Part shown: positions 25,052 through 35,831 of the stretch, in pieces | Numbering within the stretch: position 1 is the first letter of the stretch | Layout of the letters: each line of letters opens with the position of its first letter | Source of the DNA: Nageia nagi | Lineage: Eukaryota > Pinophyta | NCBI GenBank assembly: GCA_050084985.1 | Contig: JBITNC010000001.1 | Span: 170,810,001-170,874,000, forward strand | Reading direction: 5' to 3' | DNA length: 64,000 nucleotides | Notes under the pieces: model-generated | Databases searched by the model: none | Seen by the model: only the letters and a program-made list of their open reading frames with translations | What the model was told of the DNA's origin: nothing | Program-made: the position numbers and the translations under genes

Positions 25052-26600
25052 TCAAATTTTACTCCCCCTTGAGGGCAACTTCACCAACCTGATAGCATCC
25101 CTAAGCTTATAGAATTGAGCTTTTGCGAGGGGTTTGGTGAATAAATCAATGGAGTTCAAGGTGGATGGATAATACTTCATATGCATGATGCCATCAAGAA
25201 CCTTCTCTCTGCTAAAATGGGCATGGATTTCCATATGTTTTATTCTTTGATGGAACATAGGATTATTAGCCAAAGAAATAGTCGATTTATTGTTTAAATA
25301 AATCAAGTATGAGCCACCTTGCTCATATCCAATTTCTTTCAGAAGATATCTTAGCCAAATAGCTTCCTAAGTTGTAATAGACATGGCTCAGTATTTGACT
25401 TCTAAGTTGGAAAGAGAAATAATAGGTTACTTCTTGGAAGCCAAAGAGATAGCACCTAAATCAATGCTAAACACATACGTAAAGGTTGATTTTCTATCAT
25501 CTCTATCTCTCCCATAGTTAGACTATGAGAATCCAAAGAGAATAAATGACGGCAACTTAGAATACTTGAGAGCAAGATCTTTAGTTTCTGCAACATACCT
25601 CAAGATTTGCTTAATAACATTAAAGTGCTCAACATAAGGTTTCTGCATGAATAGTGCCATCAAGTTCATTGCAAAGGTAATATCTAGCTTGGATATAGTC
25701 AAATACAAAAGACTACCAATTAATTACTTGTAAGCTATAGCATCAACCAATTGAGAGTTAGAGCTCAGAGAAATAGAGATTCCAAAAGAGACTAGGATTT
25801 TCATCATATCTACATTCCTCCATTCTAAACTTCTATAACATGTTTGATATATACTTAGAATGATTGAGATAAGTACAATCTTTGTATTGATACACTTGTA
25901 TTATAAGATAGTAGTGCAAGAGACCAAGATCAATCATTTCAAACATTACCTTAAGTTTGGATATGCACTCTTGAATGATTTTATCATTATTCCTAGTTGT
26001 TAGAATATCATCCACATAAAGGATAATCAAGACCATGTCTTTTCTTTGATTGAGCACATATAGATTGTAGTTAGAAAAATACTTAGAGAAACCAATCTTT
26101 GCAAAATACCCTAAAATCTTTCTATTCCAAGCTCTAGGTGCTCACTTAAGTCCATATAATGACTTCTTTAGCTTTCACACAAAGGATTCTTTGCCTTCCA
26201 CAATGAACCCTTCTAGTTGATTAATGAAAAATTTCACATCTAAGTCACCATTGAAAAATGCACTCTTGACATCAAGTTGAAAAAATTTTCATTCTTGAGC
26301 TGCAAAAAGAGCAAGGATAATCCTCATAGTAGGCATCTTTGCCATGGGAGCAAAGGTTTTCTCATAATCTACATCATATTTTTGAGCAAAACCTTTGGCT
26401 ACTAACCTTGCCTTGTATTTTTCAATATCTCCAATTGAATTGAATTTGACCATGTAGATCCACTTATTGCCAATCATGTTATTCTCATTGGGATAAGGAA
26501 CCAAACCCCAAGTTTTATTTTTTATAAGCACCTCATAATCCATTTCATGGCTTCCATCCAACACTCATGCTTAGAAGCTTCTTTGAAGGATGAGGGCTCA
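25052..26600 (-). pseudogene. Copia-2 reverse transcriptase and RNase H remnant
   Basis: From right to left: RT opening (NKWIYMVKFNS near 26470, YKARLVAKGFAQKYD near 26410), the catalytic YVDD at 26007-26018 within LIILYVDDIL, then YISNML, and RNase H ending LVKLPSRGSKI at 25052. Stops include TGA at 25388-25390, where copia-1 keeps CGA in EYRAM, and TAG at 25367-25369, at the same codon where copia-1 has TAA. Frameshifts separate the pieces. The domain order and wording are close to copia-1. Confidence 0.9.
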
Positions 26601-26639
26601 TACTTTTTGTCAATCTTGGCAAATAAAGATTTATTCAAA

Positions 26640-27900
26640 GTCATGCTCCTTGTTACCCTTTATGTTGGAGAAATTTGTTCCTGAGGTGACTTATCTACAT
26701 CAATATCTAACCAGCAAGGTGCAAATGAAGATTCCTTAGGAACATCAACATTCTCATTAGAGGTAGATTCTTTAGGAAGTTCATTAAACTTTACATCCTT
26801 TGAAATAATCATAGCTTTGTAGGATGGAGAGTAGAGCCTGTAACCTCTATGTTGACTATCATAACTCATAAAGATGCATTTTTTAGCTTTTTTATTTAAC
26901 TTTTTCCTTTTCTTAGAATTAATGTAGGAGAATGCTTCACAACCAAACACCCTAAGGTGAGAAATGTTAGGTTTTCTTCCTAATCATGCCTCAAAAGGAG
27001 TTTTACTTTGAACAACTTTTGTGGGACACCTATTCAAGGTGTAAATAGGAGTTCTCACAGCTTCACCCCATAAGAAACTAGGAAGATTACTCAACATGCA
27101 TCTAGCCATCTCCATAATTATCCTATTTTTCCTTTCGATAACATCATTCTACTAAGGAGTGTAAAGAATTGTAAACTAGCTCTTGATTCCATACTTAGCA
27201 TAATAGTCATTGAACTCATTATTGTTATATTCTCCTTCATTATCTAATCTCAACATCTTGATTTTAAGGTTAGTTTGATTCTCAATAAAGGTCTTAAAAA
27301 TCTTAAAACTCTTAAACGTTTTATCCTTGTTCTCAAGTAGATACCTAAAGGTCATCCAACTAAAGTCATCAATAAAGGTCAAGATGTAAGATGCTCCTCC
27401 TTATTAAATTTAAATGCACAAGTTAAAGAGGTTTAGATACTCTTGCTACCTTATCTTTTTCAAACTTTTGTTTATGCATCTTGCTAAGAATGCACTTTTT
27501 GCATAGACCAACCGAAAGAGAAATTGATGCAAACCTTCCACAAGTTCTTATTTTTTCATGATTTGAATACTCTTATGGTTAAGATGCCCTAAACAATGGT
27601 GCCAAAGATTGCATCTAGAACACATACTAAAAGCATGACATATCTTTGATGGAACTTAATCCAAAATGTAGAGGTTATCTTTCATAGATCCTTTATCAAA
27701 AGTGGCAAGTCCTTTCTTAATGCACCAGGATTGAGAGTCGAACTCAAAAGAGTACCCTTTTTTAGCAACTTGGATCACAGAGAGAAGGTTTATCCTTAAT
27801 TTAGGAGCATAGAGAAAATTTTCAAGAACCTTTTCATGAATCAACACACTCTCAATTCCTTGGAATTTAAGAGTGAATTTATCACCTATCACAACCATAT
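26640..27900 (-). pseudogene. Copia-2 integrase remnant
   Basis: The gag-pre-integrase part reads FLYAPKLRINLLSVIQVAKK near 27790. The catalytic core has TFIDDFSWMTFRYLLE (near 27380), where the first catalytic Asp is kept, and MLRLDNEGEYNNNEFNDYY (near 27260-27200), matching the second Asp with changed neighbours. Downstream, ARCMLSNLPSFLWGEAVRTP-like text (27120-27030) and the CIFMSYDSQHRGYRLYS block (near 26885-26830) follow. Stops and frameshifts split the region. Not functional. Confidence 0.88.
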
Positions 27901-28973
27901 CTTTTCTATACTTGTGAAAGTTCTCAAACTTTCCCTTTCAAAGCATAGGTAATTAGTGCAACCAGAATTAACAATCCAATTAGATGAAAAAGAGTAAGAC
28001 ATAGAGTAGAGTATTACAACAAAATTAGGATGAATATTCTCTTTTCCTTTATAGTTCTTTATATATCCATTGCTTTTGTTCTTTTCCTCTTTTTTCTTTT
28101 CATAGCAATCCACTTCTTTGTGACCTTGAATGCCATATAAGTTACAATTACCATCAAATTTTTTCTTAAGATAAAGATTATTTGCTTTACCTTTTCTATC
28201 TCTTTGTTTGAAGTGGTTGTTGCTATTGTTCTTACTACTGTGGTCATTGATTTTGTTGTTCCTGTTGCTATTGTAGCCATTGCCTCTTTTTTCAAACCTT
28301 TTGGAGGAAGAAGAATAATATTTCCTTTGATAGTTGAACTTCTTCTTGAAAGGAGTTTTGGTTACTTCGAGAGCAATGTTATTATCCTTAGGAGAAGAAA
28401 TCAACACCTTATTGTTAAGTGTTTTCTTATGCTTCAATAAGTGCCTAGAAAGGTTCTTAAGGGATAAGAATTCTTCTTCATCATCAAGCCTTATTTCCAT
28501 AACCATCACAAAGTTTTCAAACTTTGAAGAAAGGCTTTAAACAATGATGAAGACCATGAACTACACCCACAAGCAATAAGTTAGATTCTTAAATTAATGA
28601 TTTTATTCAAGTAGATTACAACATTTTCATCTTCTCCTTGATGAAATTGAAGCAACTTTTGGAGATTGGTAAACCTTCTTGAAAATTTTGAACCAAGGTA
28701 AATTTGCTTAAGTTTATCCTAAGCTTTCTTTTTTGAGGTTGAAGAGGAAATCATCAAGAGCACATCATCTAGAACTACACAGAAGATCATGAAGTTTGCC
28801 AACTCATTCTTTATGTTGTAAGCCTCTAGTGCCTTCTCATCTATAGGAGGTACAAGGTTCTCATTCACTGTTTGCCAAAACTTCCTTGTCGATAATTCAA
28901 CTTTCATCTATGGTTTCTAAATCTCAATGTTGGAACCATAAAGAATCTATTTGGGTAAAAAGGAGTCTCCCAT
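27901..28973 (-). pseudogene. Copia-2 gag and protease remnant
   Basis: The likely start is ATG at 28973 (MGDSFLPK). Next comes a UBN2-type gag: FWQTVNENLVPP, EAYNIKNELANFMIF, then DKLKQIYLGSKFSRRFTNLQ after a TAG at the position of Trp. A Lys/Asn-rich linker leads to a CCHC-like knuckle, CNLYGIQGHKEVDC (near 28150-28110), whose second Cys is Tyr. The protease motif reads WIVNSGCTNYLC near 27985-27950; family members have DSG, so the catalytic Asp is Asn (GAT to AAT). Several stops and frameshifts lie between the blocks. Confidence 0.87.
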
Positions 28974-31416
28974 TTTCTACATAAGAATGTGAAATAATAA
29001 ACATATGGTTAATAACATTATATGTTAATTTTTAACCAAGTAAAAAATACATGTTAATTTCAACACAAAAGACATTCATGATTTAATTCACAAGTGCAAA
29101 TGTTTTACAACTCAAATAATCTTATGTACCAAAATACATTTCTCATCTCAAGAACCATGATGTAGAGTACCATTATTGAAGTTTGTTTTCTTATCTAAAA
29201 TAAGGCCTTCACTTGGATGCCCACACAAGAGGAGCCCAAGTACTACTAATCCTCAACTAGTTCACCTTAGTCAGTTTTATACTCTTACAAAGAGAAGTAC
29301 CTACTATTTTTCAAGGTTATGATGTTTATTGGATCAACTAAATTATTAATTTTAATTAGGTTTCAAGTTGTCCTTCTAGGTTATTAAGAACGTGATGATA
29401 TGTGGTATCACTACACATATGTCTGTTCACCTTTTGGAGTTATGTCTAGACCCACAAAGGATTTAGGGGCAATTGAGAAGTATGAGCTTTTCACCATTTG
29501 GATCATCAAACCTAAAGGCTTTAGTCCACCTATCCTCACCTCATGGCTTTCCAAACAAATCATGTTGTAGAATGTACATGCGGATGTATTCATTTTTAGA
29601 GGGTTGTTCATATGAATGTTTGCTTTTTTGTTTGAATAAGCAAATACAGTAAAAGATAAAACATGAAGTAAAGAGCATAAATAAAACATCATCCTTTTAA
29701 AATTTAAAACCTTAGTGTCTAATGGGTTTTGTTTACCAACCCCTAAAGGACACCTTTACATCATTCCTAAATTTGCAAGTCCATTCCATACTTTGCATAA
29801 AATAGGAAGTCATCAAATGCATCATAACTTAAAAAAATTTAAGCAATAGGCAAGCATTATTCCCATAACTTAAACATTTTAAGTAAGCATGCATTATTTC
29901 CTATACTAGTCCATTCATAAAGACTTTTAAAGAAAACATTTAAGAGGCATAAGCAAGCATTATTTTTTTAATTTGCATAAGTCTATCTATCACTTTGCAA
30001 TATAAATACTTAGCATGCATTATTTAACTTAAAAAATAATTAAGGAGCATGCATTAATTATTTGCATAAGTTAACTTTGCATAAGGAATTTTAGAAAGAT
30101 ATGATATCTAGATAAAATTTAAGTAAAAATTTATATAAGTTTTCACCTCTTTTAGTTAAATTTTATCCCCTAAAGATAGCATACTAGTTTTACCTTAGAA
30201 ATTTAACTAAGGAAAGAGGAAAAATGCTAAGCCCTAGTGTCTTTACTACTAGAAAATATTAATACCAAGTTTTTTTTTTTTAATTACAAACAATAAGCAC
30301 TAAAAAAAATGCTTAAATAATTTAATTATAGGCATTAAAATATTTACTAAAAAAATTACCTTAAAAATTGTCTGCTTAATGATTTTTTCCATTTAAACAA
30401 GTAAGAATTTAATAGCACTTAAGAGAAAAAGTCAAATATGTTTAATGCAATTTTACCCTAAGCACTCAAAGTAAAAAAAATAAAAAATACTCTAAGTTAG
30501 ATTCTATTAAATTTGGAGCACTTCTTAGTAAGAAATAAATGCTTTTAGGTAAAAAGTGATGGCCACCCTTCCTTTACCAAGAAGGAGTATACGTTGGTTT
30601 TGTAGATGCATTTAATGAATATGTTGCAAGTAAAAAAATTAATGCACAAACAACAACAAAAAAACATTTATTTTATTAAACAAGTCAATGGGGGTGACTA
30701 CACACGATAAAGGCACCGAGGAGGGAAGTTTTCTATGAGGTGTGCAAAGAGGGAAGCCACCTGCAAGGCACACAAGGAGACTGTAGAATGGAGGGGGAAT
30801 TAAAAAACACCTTCCCATAAAAAAAATATGAGTATCACTCTCACTCCACTTTGCCAAGATGCGTGGGTCTGCAAGGTTTGAAGGATAGAGGGGAGAGCTA
30901 GCATGTAGAGCTACAAGAGGAGGAGAAGTGAAGTTAATGGAGGAAAAAAAAGGATAGTGATTGAGAGGAGCTAAGGCATAGAGAGGAGAGGACAATGGCT
31001 CATGTTGCTTGCATTTTCATATTCGTACAATCTTGTCATTTGCCCACCAAAAAGGAGAATAGTGAATGAGGTATTCTTACAAGGATGCAAAGGAAACCAC
31101 AAGCAGAGAGAGGAGGACTATGATGGTGAAGGCAAGGTGGTGCCCAGATGAAGAACATGCTAGCCAAGGCCAAGGTGGAGAGGTCACAGAGCATTGTTCC
31201 TTTCCAGGATAGTGGCAGAGCTTGGCTATGAGGAAGAGAAAGGCTTAAAGGACCATGGTGGTGGAGCTCACGATAGCAAAGGTGGAGAAGCTGAGAGGGG
31301 TAAACTTAACCGTACAAGGAGGTAGAAGGAGGTCACTGGTAAATTCATGCATGGAGGAGTTAAAGTGGTGGTCACATCGAGAGCCAAGATGGATTGGGAG
31401 CTATGCTAGTTGAGAT
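28974..31416. other. Leader of copia-2 between PBS and gag
   Basis: About 2.4 kb without a recognisable coding region, unusually long for a Copia leader. The part next to gag (28980-30540) is AT-rich with many short A and T runs. The part next to the PBS (about 30690-31400) is clearly richer in G and A on the + strand (words such as GAGGAGGAGAAG and AGAGAGGAGGAC), hence pyrimidine-rich in element sense. This change of composition could mark acquired sequence. Confidence 0.55.
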
Positions 31417-31428
31417 GCTTTAATACCA
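31417..31428 (-). other. Primer-binding site of copia-2
   Basis: Two bases inside the 5' LTR the minus strand reads TGGTATTAAAGC. This matches 10 of 12 bases of the initiator-tRNA-Met complement used by many plant Copia elements (TGGTATCAGAGC). The two differences are C to T and G to A. Confidence 0.8.
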
Positions 31429-31430
31429 AA

Positions 31431-31917
31431 TGAGAGAATTGAACTATAACATGAATAATCCTAAACTCCTAAGATCACAAGAAAGCTCTCAATTCATATC
31501 TAACTATCACACAAAGCAATCTCATAAAGATAACACAAGATGTAAGTGGTTCCTCTAACTAGAAGTACATCCATTAACTAGATCTTTACTTCAATCACAA
31601 ATACAACTCTCTTACAATCCTCCTAAACACTCCTTTAGCACAACTTTACTCCACAAATTGGTGTGTAATCAAAAAGAGGGAGCCTTCTATTTATAGGCCA
31701 AAATTCCTCTTTAGATCACCCTTTTATCCAATGTACAAAAGCATGACATGCACATCCTTTTACCCAAGGGGCATGCTCATGACATGGAGTGTAGGATAAG
31801 TTACATTATCATATTCACTTAATTACTTAAGGTATCAAATGATAACCTTAAGTATTAGTGAACATACATAGAAGATTATTACATAACCTTTACAATAATG
31901 CATTATATATTCTAACA
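31431..31917 (-). repeat. 5' LTR of copia-2
   Basis: 487 bp, collinear with 23836-24338. In element orientation it starts TGTTAGAATATATAATGC and ends AATTCTCTCA. It is followed on the right by the target duplication CTTAC and then base 31923, the last base of the interrupted host LTR. Confidence 0.93.
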
Positions 31918-31922
31918 CTTAC
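31918..31922. other. Right target-site duplication of copia-2
   Basis: CTTAC, identical to 23831-23835. Confidence 0.93.
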
Positions 31923-31923
31923 A

Positions 31924-32960
31924 CTATCCACTTCTATATAGGTCTCCTAGTACATGAGATGGGGCTTTCCATCTCTACATTTGACCTATTGTACACCATT
32001 AGCTTGAGATGTACATCTTGTATCTATCCAAAGTATCTAAGTACTCAATGGTACTCAAAAAAATCTATTTGATCTCTACGAGTAATTACCCATCTTGCTC
32101 ATCAAGTATGAGATAGTTATATCCTATCCTCATCTCAAGTTGGTCCACCTTTATATGGCCTCCAAATCATGTCTTTAGGCTGTAGTCTCCTAAATATGTC
32201 TTTTAAATAGGCCACCTAACCACCTCTCATGCTTCTAGTCCTAGACTCATGGTGATGTCCCCAATGCATCATGTAGGGATACTTTATGCTAAGCTCCTTG
32301 GAACAAGGAGTATTTTAAGTGTGCACATCAAAGGGTAGATTTATTGGTCATGCCATCACTATATGCTTCCATCCCCACACCTGTAGGAATAGTGAGCAGC
32401 ATGTCCCTGTATGGACCCCTATCTCCATCTCCCATAACTCATGGTAAATATGGCCTAAGAAAGTTGGTCCCCATTGAATATTCTATCATCCTCTTGCATC
32501 TCCTTCAAAACCTGATAGAGCCTTCTTTCAAGGGAATCTACACCTTGAAGTGTCTGGTAGCACAAAGAATGTAATGACCATCATCATGAAGCATGTCAAT
32601 CTATCTATGATCTTGACCTTGTAGGCATGCTCATAGTAGAATCCTTCTCCACCCCACCATAATAGATGGTATCAATGACCAACTATCCTAATGGTTATCA
32701 CATCTCTCCCCACCTTGTCAGATAACCCAATCATAGGTGCAACCTCCATCAAAATCCTGAGAATTTGCTAGACATCCTATAAGGTCACAATACACTCTCC
32801 CATAGAAAGATGGAAGGTGTTGGTGAAACAATCCCATCACTCTCATAAGGATGTAACGTACCCAAAGTTTGCTACAACCTTATGTATCATGCTTATATAT
32901 CCCAAACCCACACTATGTCACAACATTCACTCTGATGTCGATATCATCTGCTATAGCTGT
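31924..32960 (-). pseudogene. PMD-like (plant mobile domain) reading frame, domain part
   Basis: Read right to left on the minus strand, the text follows the plant-mobile-domain pattern: a region like VGLGYISMIHKVVANFGYV (about 32935-32870), then NTFHLSMGECIVTL (near 32820-32790), where PMD proteins typically have a TFH...GE.TVTL motif, then ILMEVAPMIGLSDKVG near 32755-32700, and TCCSLFLQVWGWKHI (near 32400-32370), corresponding to the usual LLQ.WAWER block. Stops (TAG, TAA, TGA) are frequent. The frame ends at the gag-only element and continues at 9785. PMD domains occur in host MAIN-like genes and also inside Gypsy and Mutator-like elements, so origin is open; position downstream of gypsy-1 and antisense to it suggests a captured or antisense ORF. 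Confidence 0.65.
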
Positions 32961-33884
32961 ACATAGAGCTTACGAAAAATGGTGTCGCATGCATAAGGTC
33001 ACATTCAACTATCAAACCAAAATAGTATATTAAGTTAGTCATGTTACCATTTGTATGACCTATTTTATCTATCAAATACTAAAGTTACATTTGTAAGTGT
33101 TCTAAAAATATTTTTACCTTCATTATAATGTCATCTTTGCAGTAAATGTTGTGTCATCATGTTCAAATATTACCAAATACATATTTTTATCGTAGAGTGT
33201 CCTAAATAAAATTATTGTTCATGTAAACAAGTTATGTACCACTTTACACTAAGGAAGCTTATGCATATCTTCACAGTACTACCAAAATGTTAAACTTGCA
33301 TTAAAAATACTTGCTTACATGGTAAAAGTTGTAAACTTCTCAACAATGTACATGAGGTGCGTTTCAAAATTTATAAGAGCATGACTACAAATTGTTACCT
33401 TAGGGCAAACCATGCTAACAACTTGGATAATACATTTACCTTACAAATTTATAATGTTTATGCTATTTTGGTACACAAGAGTGTAATAACAAAATGAAAT
33501 TTTGCATTTGAAGAAGTTCCTTTTACAAGAAAAGCAAATTTGCATCCAACATGAGCAACTATCAAATTTTGCACAATTACATAAACTCAGCAAGAAATCT
33601 ATATTTTTTGGTGTTTAATCAACTTTTAGTGTCTTACGACACAAACCAATAAATTCCTGAAGTTATAATAACGAACTTGACATTTTTTCACAAAAATTAT
33701 CAAAAATTGCATTTTTTGGATAAAAATTAATTTAAATTGAAAAAATTTGGTAAAATTATGCAAAAATAGGTTCAATTCATTTTACAAAGTGTTAAATCTA
33801 GCCAATAACCCTTCAAGAGTGCTCAAACATGTAATTAAAAGGGTAAAATCTCAAAAAAAGAGCCAAATAGGGCCCAAAATGGAT

Positions 33885-34020
33885 TATAAGCTAGGCGCAA
33901 TGCACCTAGGTCTAGGCATGGTACACCTGGGGGTCTATTCGCTAGGTGTGGTGCGCCTAACCTTAGACATAATGTGCTTATCCTGGGGTGCAAATTTGGA
34001 TCGCACCTAGGGTGCAAGAG
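33885..34020. repeat. Cluster of CTAGGCGCA / TGCGCCTAG-type palindromic words
   Basis: CTAGGCGCA followed after one base by TGCACCTAG forms an 8/9-bp inverted repeat near 33892-33911. Further variants (GTACACCTGG, CTAGGTGTGG, TGCGCCTAAC, CGCACCTAGG) follow every 15-30 bp. The cluster stands out from the AT-rich surroundings. Confidence 0.55.
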
Positions 34021-35377
34021 GCCAAAAATTACATAAATTCATAAAAAATGCTTCATTCTTCATGAAACAAAATCCATGTCTACTTAATTGGGGTTGAATA
34101 AGTAGATGGGTTCCTATCTATTTTGCGATTTGATGCTTGAATTTGGAGATATTTGTAAAATTTGAATTTAAAAACCCTTATTTCACATCTTATTTAGGGA
34201 AAAATCACATTTTTAATTGAATTAGGTGATTTTACAAGAATTTAATTCAATTGAAAGGTTATGCATGGTAAAAAATTAGGTGGGTATCAAATGGATTTTG
34301 AATATGACCCATTGTTTATCCACAACAAGCAAACAAGCATGTAAAACCTTATTGTTGGACCTTTTTTGGAATTCAAATACCTTTTGATTTGGTTCATTTC
34401 AAAAGATTATATTTTGGGAATTATTTTCTATCTAAATGTTCAGTTTGAGTATTTGCACAACCATATTAGGGTAGTTTAGATTTTTATAAGAAAATGCAAA
34501 ATTCTACAATCTTTTTAACTAAAATACACTAAAAAATTCAAAAATGACATAAAAATGGGTTATTTGTGTTTTCAGGCCTACCTGGCATCTCGAGCATGTT
34601 TCACCAACAACTATTTGAGCTAAAGGTGCATCATTCACTACCATCTTGATCAATTACTCACTTTCCATTAAACTTCCATCTTGTACATGTAACAAATGAG
34701 GTAAAAAAGGGTAATTTTCTTACTTATTTACCTCTTTTTTTACTATTTTTAAATCAAAATTTGAATTTTGAGCTCGTGTGCAGGCTCAAATTTGTGTAAA
34801 TTTGTTTAAAATTATATTTTTTCAACCCATACTTTATTGCAAAATTATATTGGGGCAAGAAAAAAAAGAGAGACAAAAAACATTAAATGTGCAAAATTTT
34901 CACAAATCATCACACACAAATTTTTGCTTTTTCGATTGATTTTGTATTGATCATTATGATCAATGCAATATAGCTTGAGGGGGAAAACCACGTGATTGTT
35001 CAAATTTTTTTGAATTCTTTTTCACAAAAAGTGCAAAAAATTGAAAAAAAATTACCTTGAAAAATGTGTTTTCTTACAAAAATTGCAAAATTGTTCAAAG
35101 TTTCTTTCAAATTTGAAAAAATGTTCAAAGCTATCGAATTTTCACTTGATTTCAAAATTTTCAAAATTATAAATTATTCAAATGTTCAAATTTTTAAATT
35201 GTTTAGCAATACTACGTGCTTGCTAGTAAGTATAAGTGCTTGCTAGTAAGTCTATGTGCTTACTTCATCACGAACGCTTTGCATAGGTTTGAAACATTCA
35301 ATCATCAAATACTATATAAGTTGTTCAAAATCCTACCTCTAAGAACACATTTCTTAGCATTTGAATTTAATGAATAC

Positions 35378-35612
35378 TACATTTGAATTGCTATGCACAT
35401 TTATTTTCAATTTTCCACAAACACATTGGTTAGGGTTTTAATTATCACAAGGTACATTCAAATTATTATCCATATTTGTTTTGAATTTTGATGAATACTA
35501 CATTCAAATTCCTCTCCATATTTATTTTGAATTTACCAAGAACACATTATTTAGGATTCAAATTTGATAAATGCTACATTTGAATCCTTATTCATATTTG
35601 TTTCGATTTTTT
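35378..35612. repeat. Four copies of a roughly 37-bp word
   Basis: TACATT(T/C)(G/A)AATT...CATATTT(A/G)TTTTGAATTT recurs at 35378, 35453, 35498 and 35575. Copies are diverged and spaced unevenly. Confidence 0.6.
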
Positions 35613-35831
35613 TTGCTCTTTTCTATCATGAATGCATTGTTTTTACATATTCGTTCAAAGTGTGCAAATTATTTGAAATTGTTCAAATTATTTCAATGCT
35701 CAAATTTTAAATTCCATATTGTTCAAATTTTATTCAAATGTTCAAATTACAAATGCTTTCTCAACTAACATCTAGGTATCTACACTTATTAAACTAAATC
35801 TTTTGTACAAAAGACCTAGTCCAAGGCAAAA

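Larger units (their letters stand above)
23836..31917 (-). mobile_element. Complete Ty1/Copia element (copia-2)
   Basis: The element spans 8082 bp, with LTRs at 23836-24338 and 31431-31917, a polypurine tract (24339-24347), a primer-binding site (31417-31428) and a perfect 5-bp target duplication. On the minus strand it encodes gag, protease, integrase, RT and RNase H in Copia order between 28973 and 25052, all broken. A 2.4-kb leader lies between the 5' LTR and gag. By eye the two LTRs differ at several dozen positions plus one indel of about 20 bp, so the copy is not young, but it is the latest event in this nest. Confidence 0.95.
9786..31923 (-). mobile_element. Giant gag-only LTR retrotransposon (TR-GAG-like), interrupted by copia-2
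   Basis: Two long direct repeats, 9786-10876 and 22786-23835 plus base 31923, are LTRs of about 1.09 and 1.05 kb. Without copia-2 the element is about 14 kb. Orientation is minus: the polypurine tract lies beside the left LTR and gag reads right to left. The interior holds a gag remnant (about 20900-18940) and then about 8 kb of low-complexity, tandemly repeated DNA with no protease, RT, RNase H or integrase that I can recognise. This matches the TR-GAG or LARD class of non-autonomous elements that must borrow pol from a relative. Its gag zinc-finger style matches that of the Gypsy remnant at 58.1 kb. Confidence 0.82.
32965..35831. other. AT-rich interval with short repeat clusters, no gene
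   Basis: No convincing reading frame was found on either strand. Local features: a GC-richer cluster of TAGGCGCA/TGCACCTAG words (33885-34020), a small duplicated word CTAGTAAGT near 35220-35260, a roughly 37-bp unit repeated four times (35378-35612) and TTCAAATT-rich low-complexity DNA up to 35760. It may be the untranslated 3' part of gypsy-1. Confidence 0.5.

Noticed and set aside
28204-28540. Open frames on the + strand in the copia-2 gag region with Val-rich and Ser-rich text
   Set aside because: They are the complement of the Lys/Asn-rich gag linker and have no independent support.
33747-34017. Open frames on both strands with Gly/Leu-rich text
   Set aside because: They are produced by the repeated TAGGTG/GCGCCTA words; no domain and no start context.
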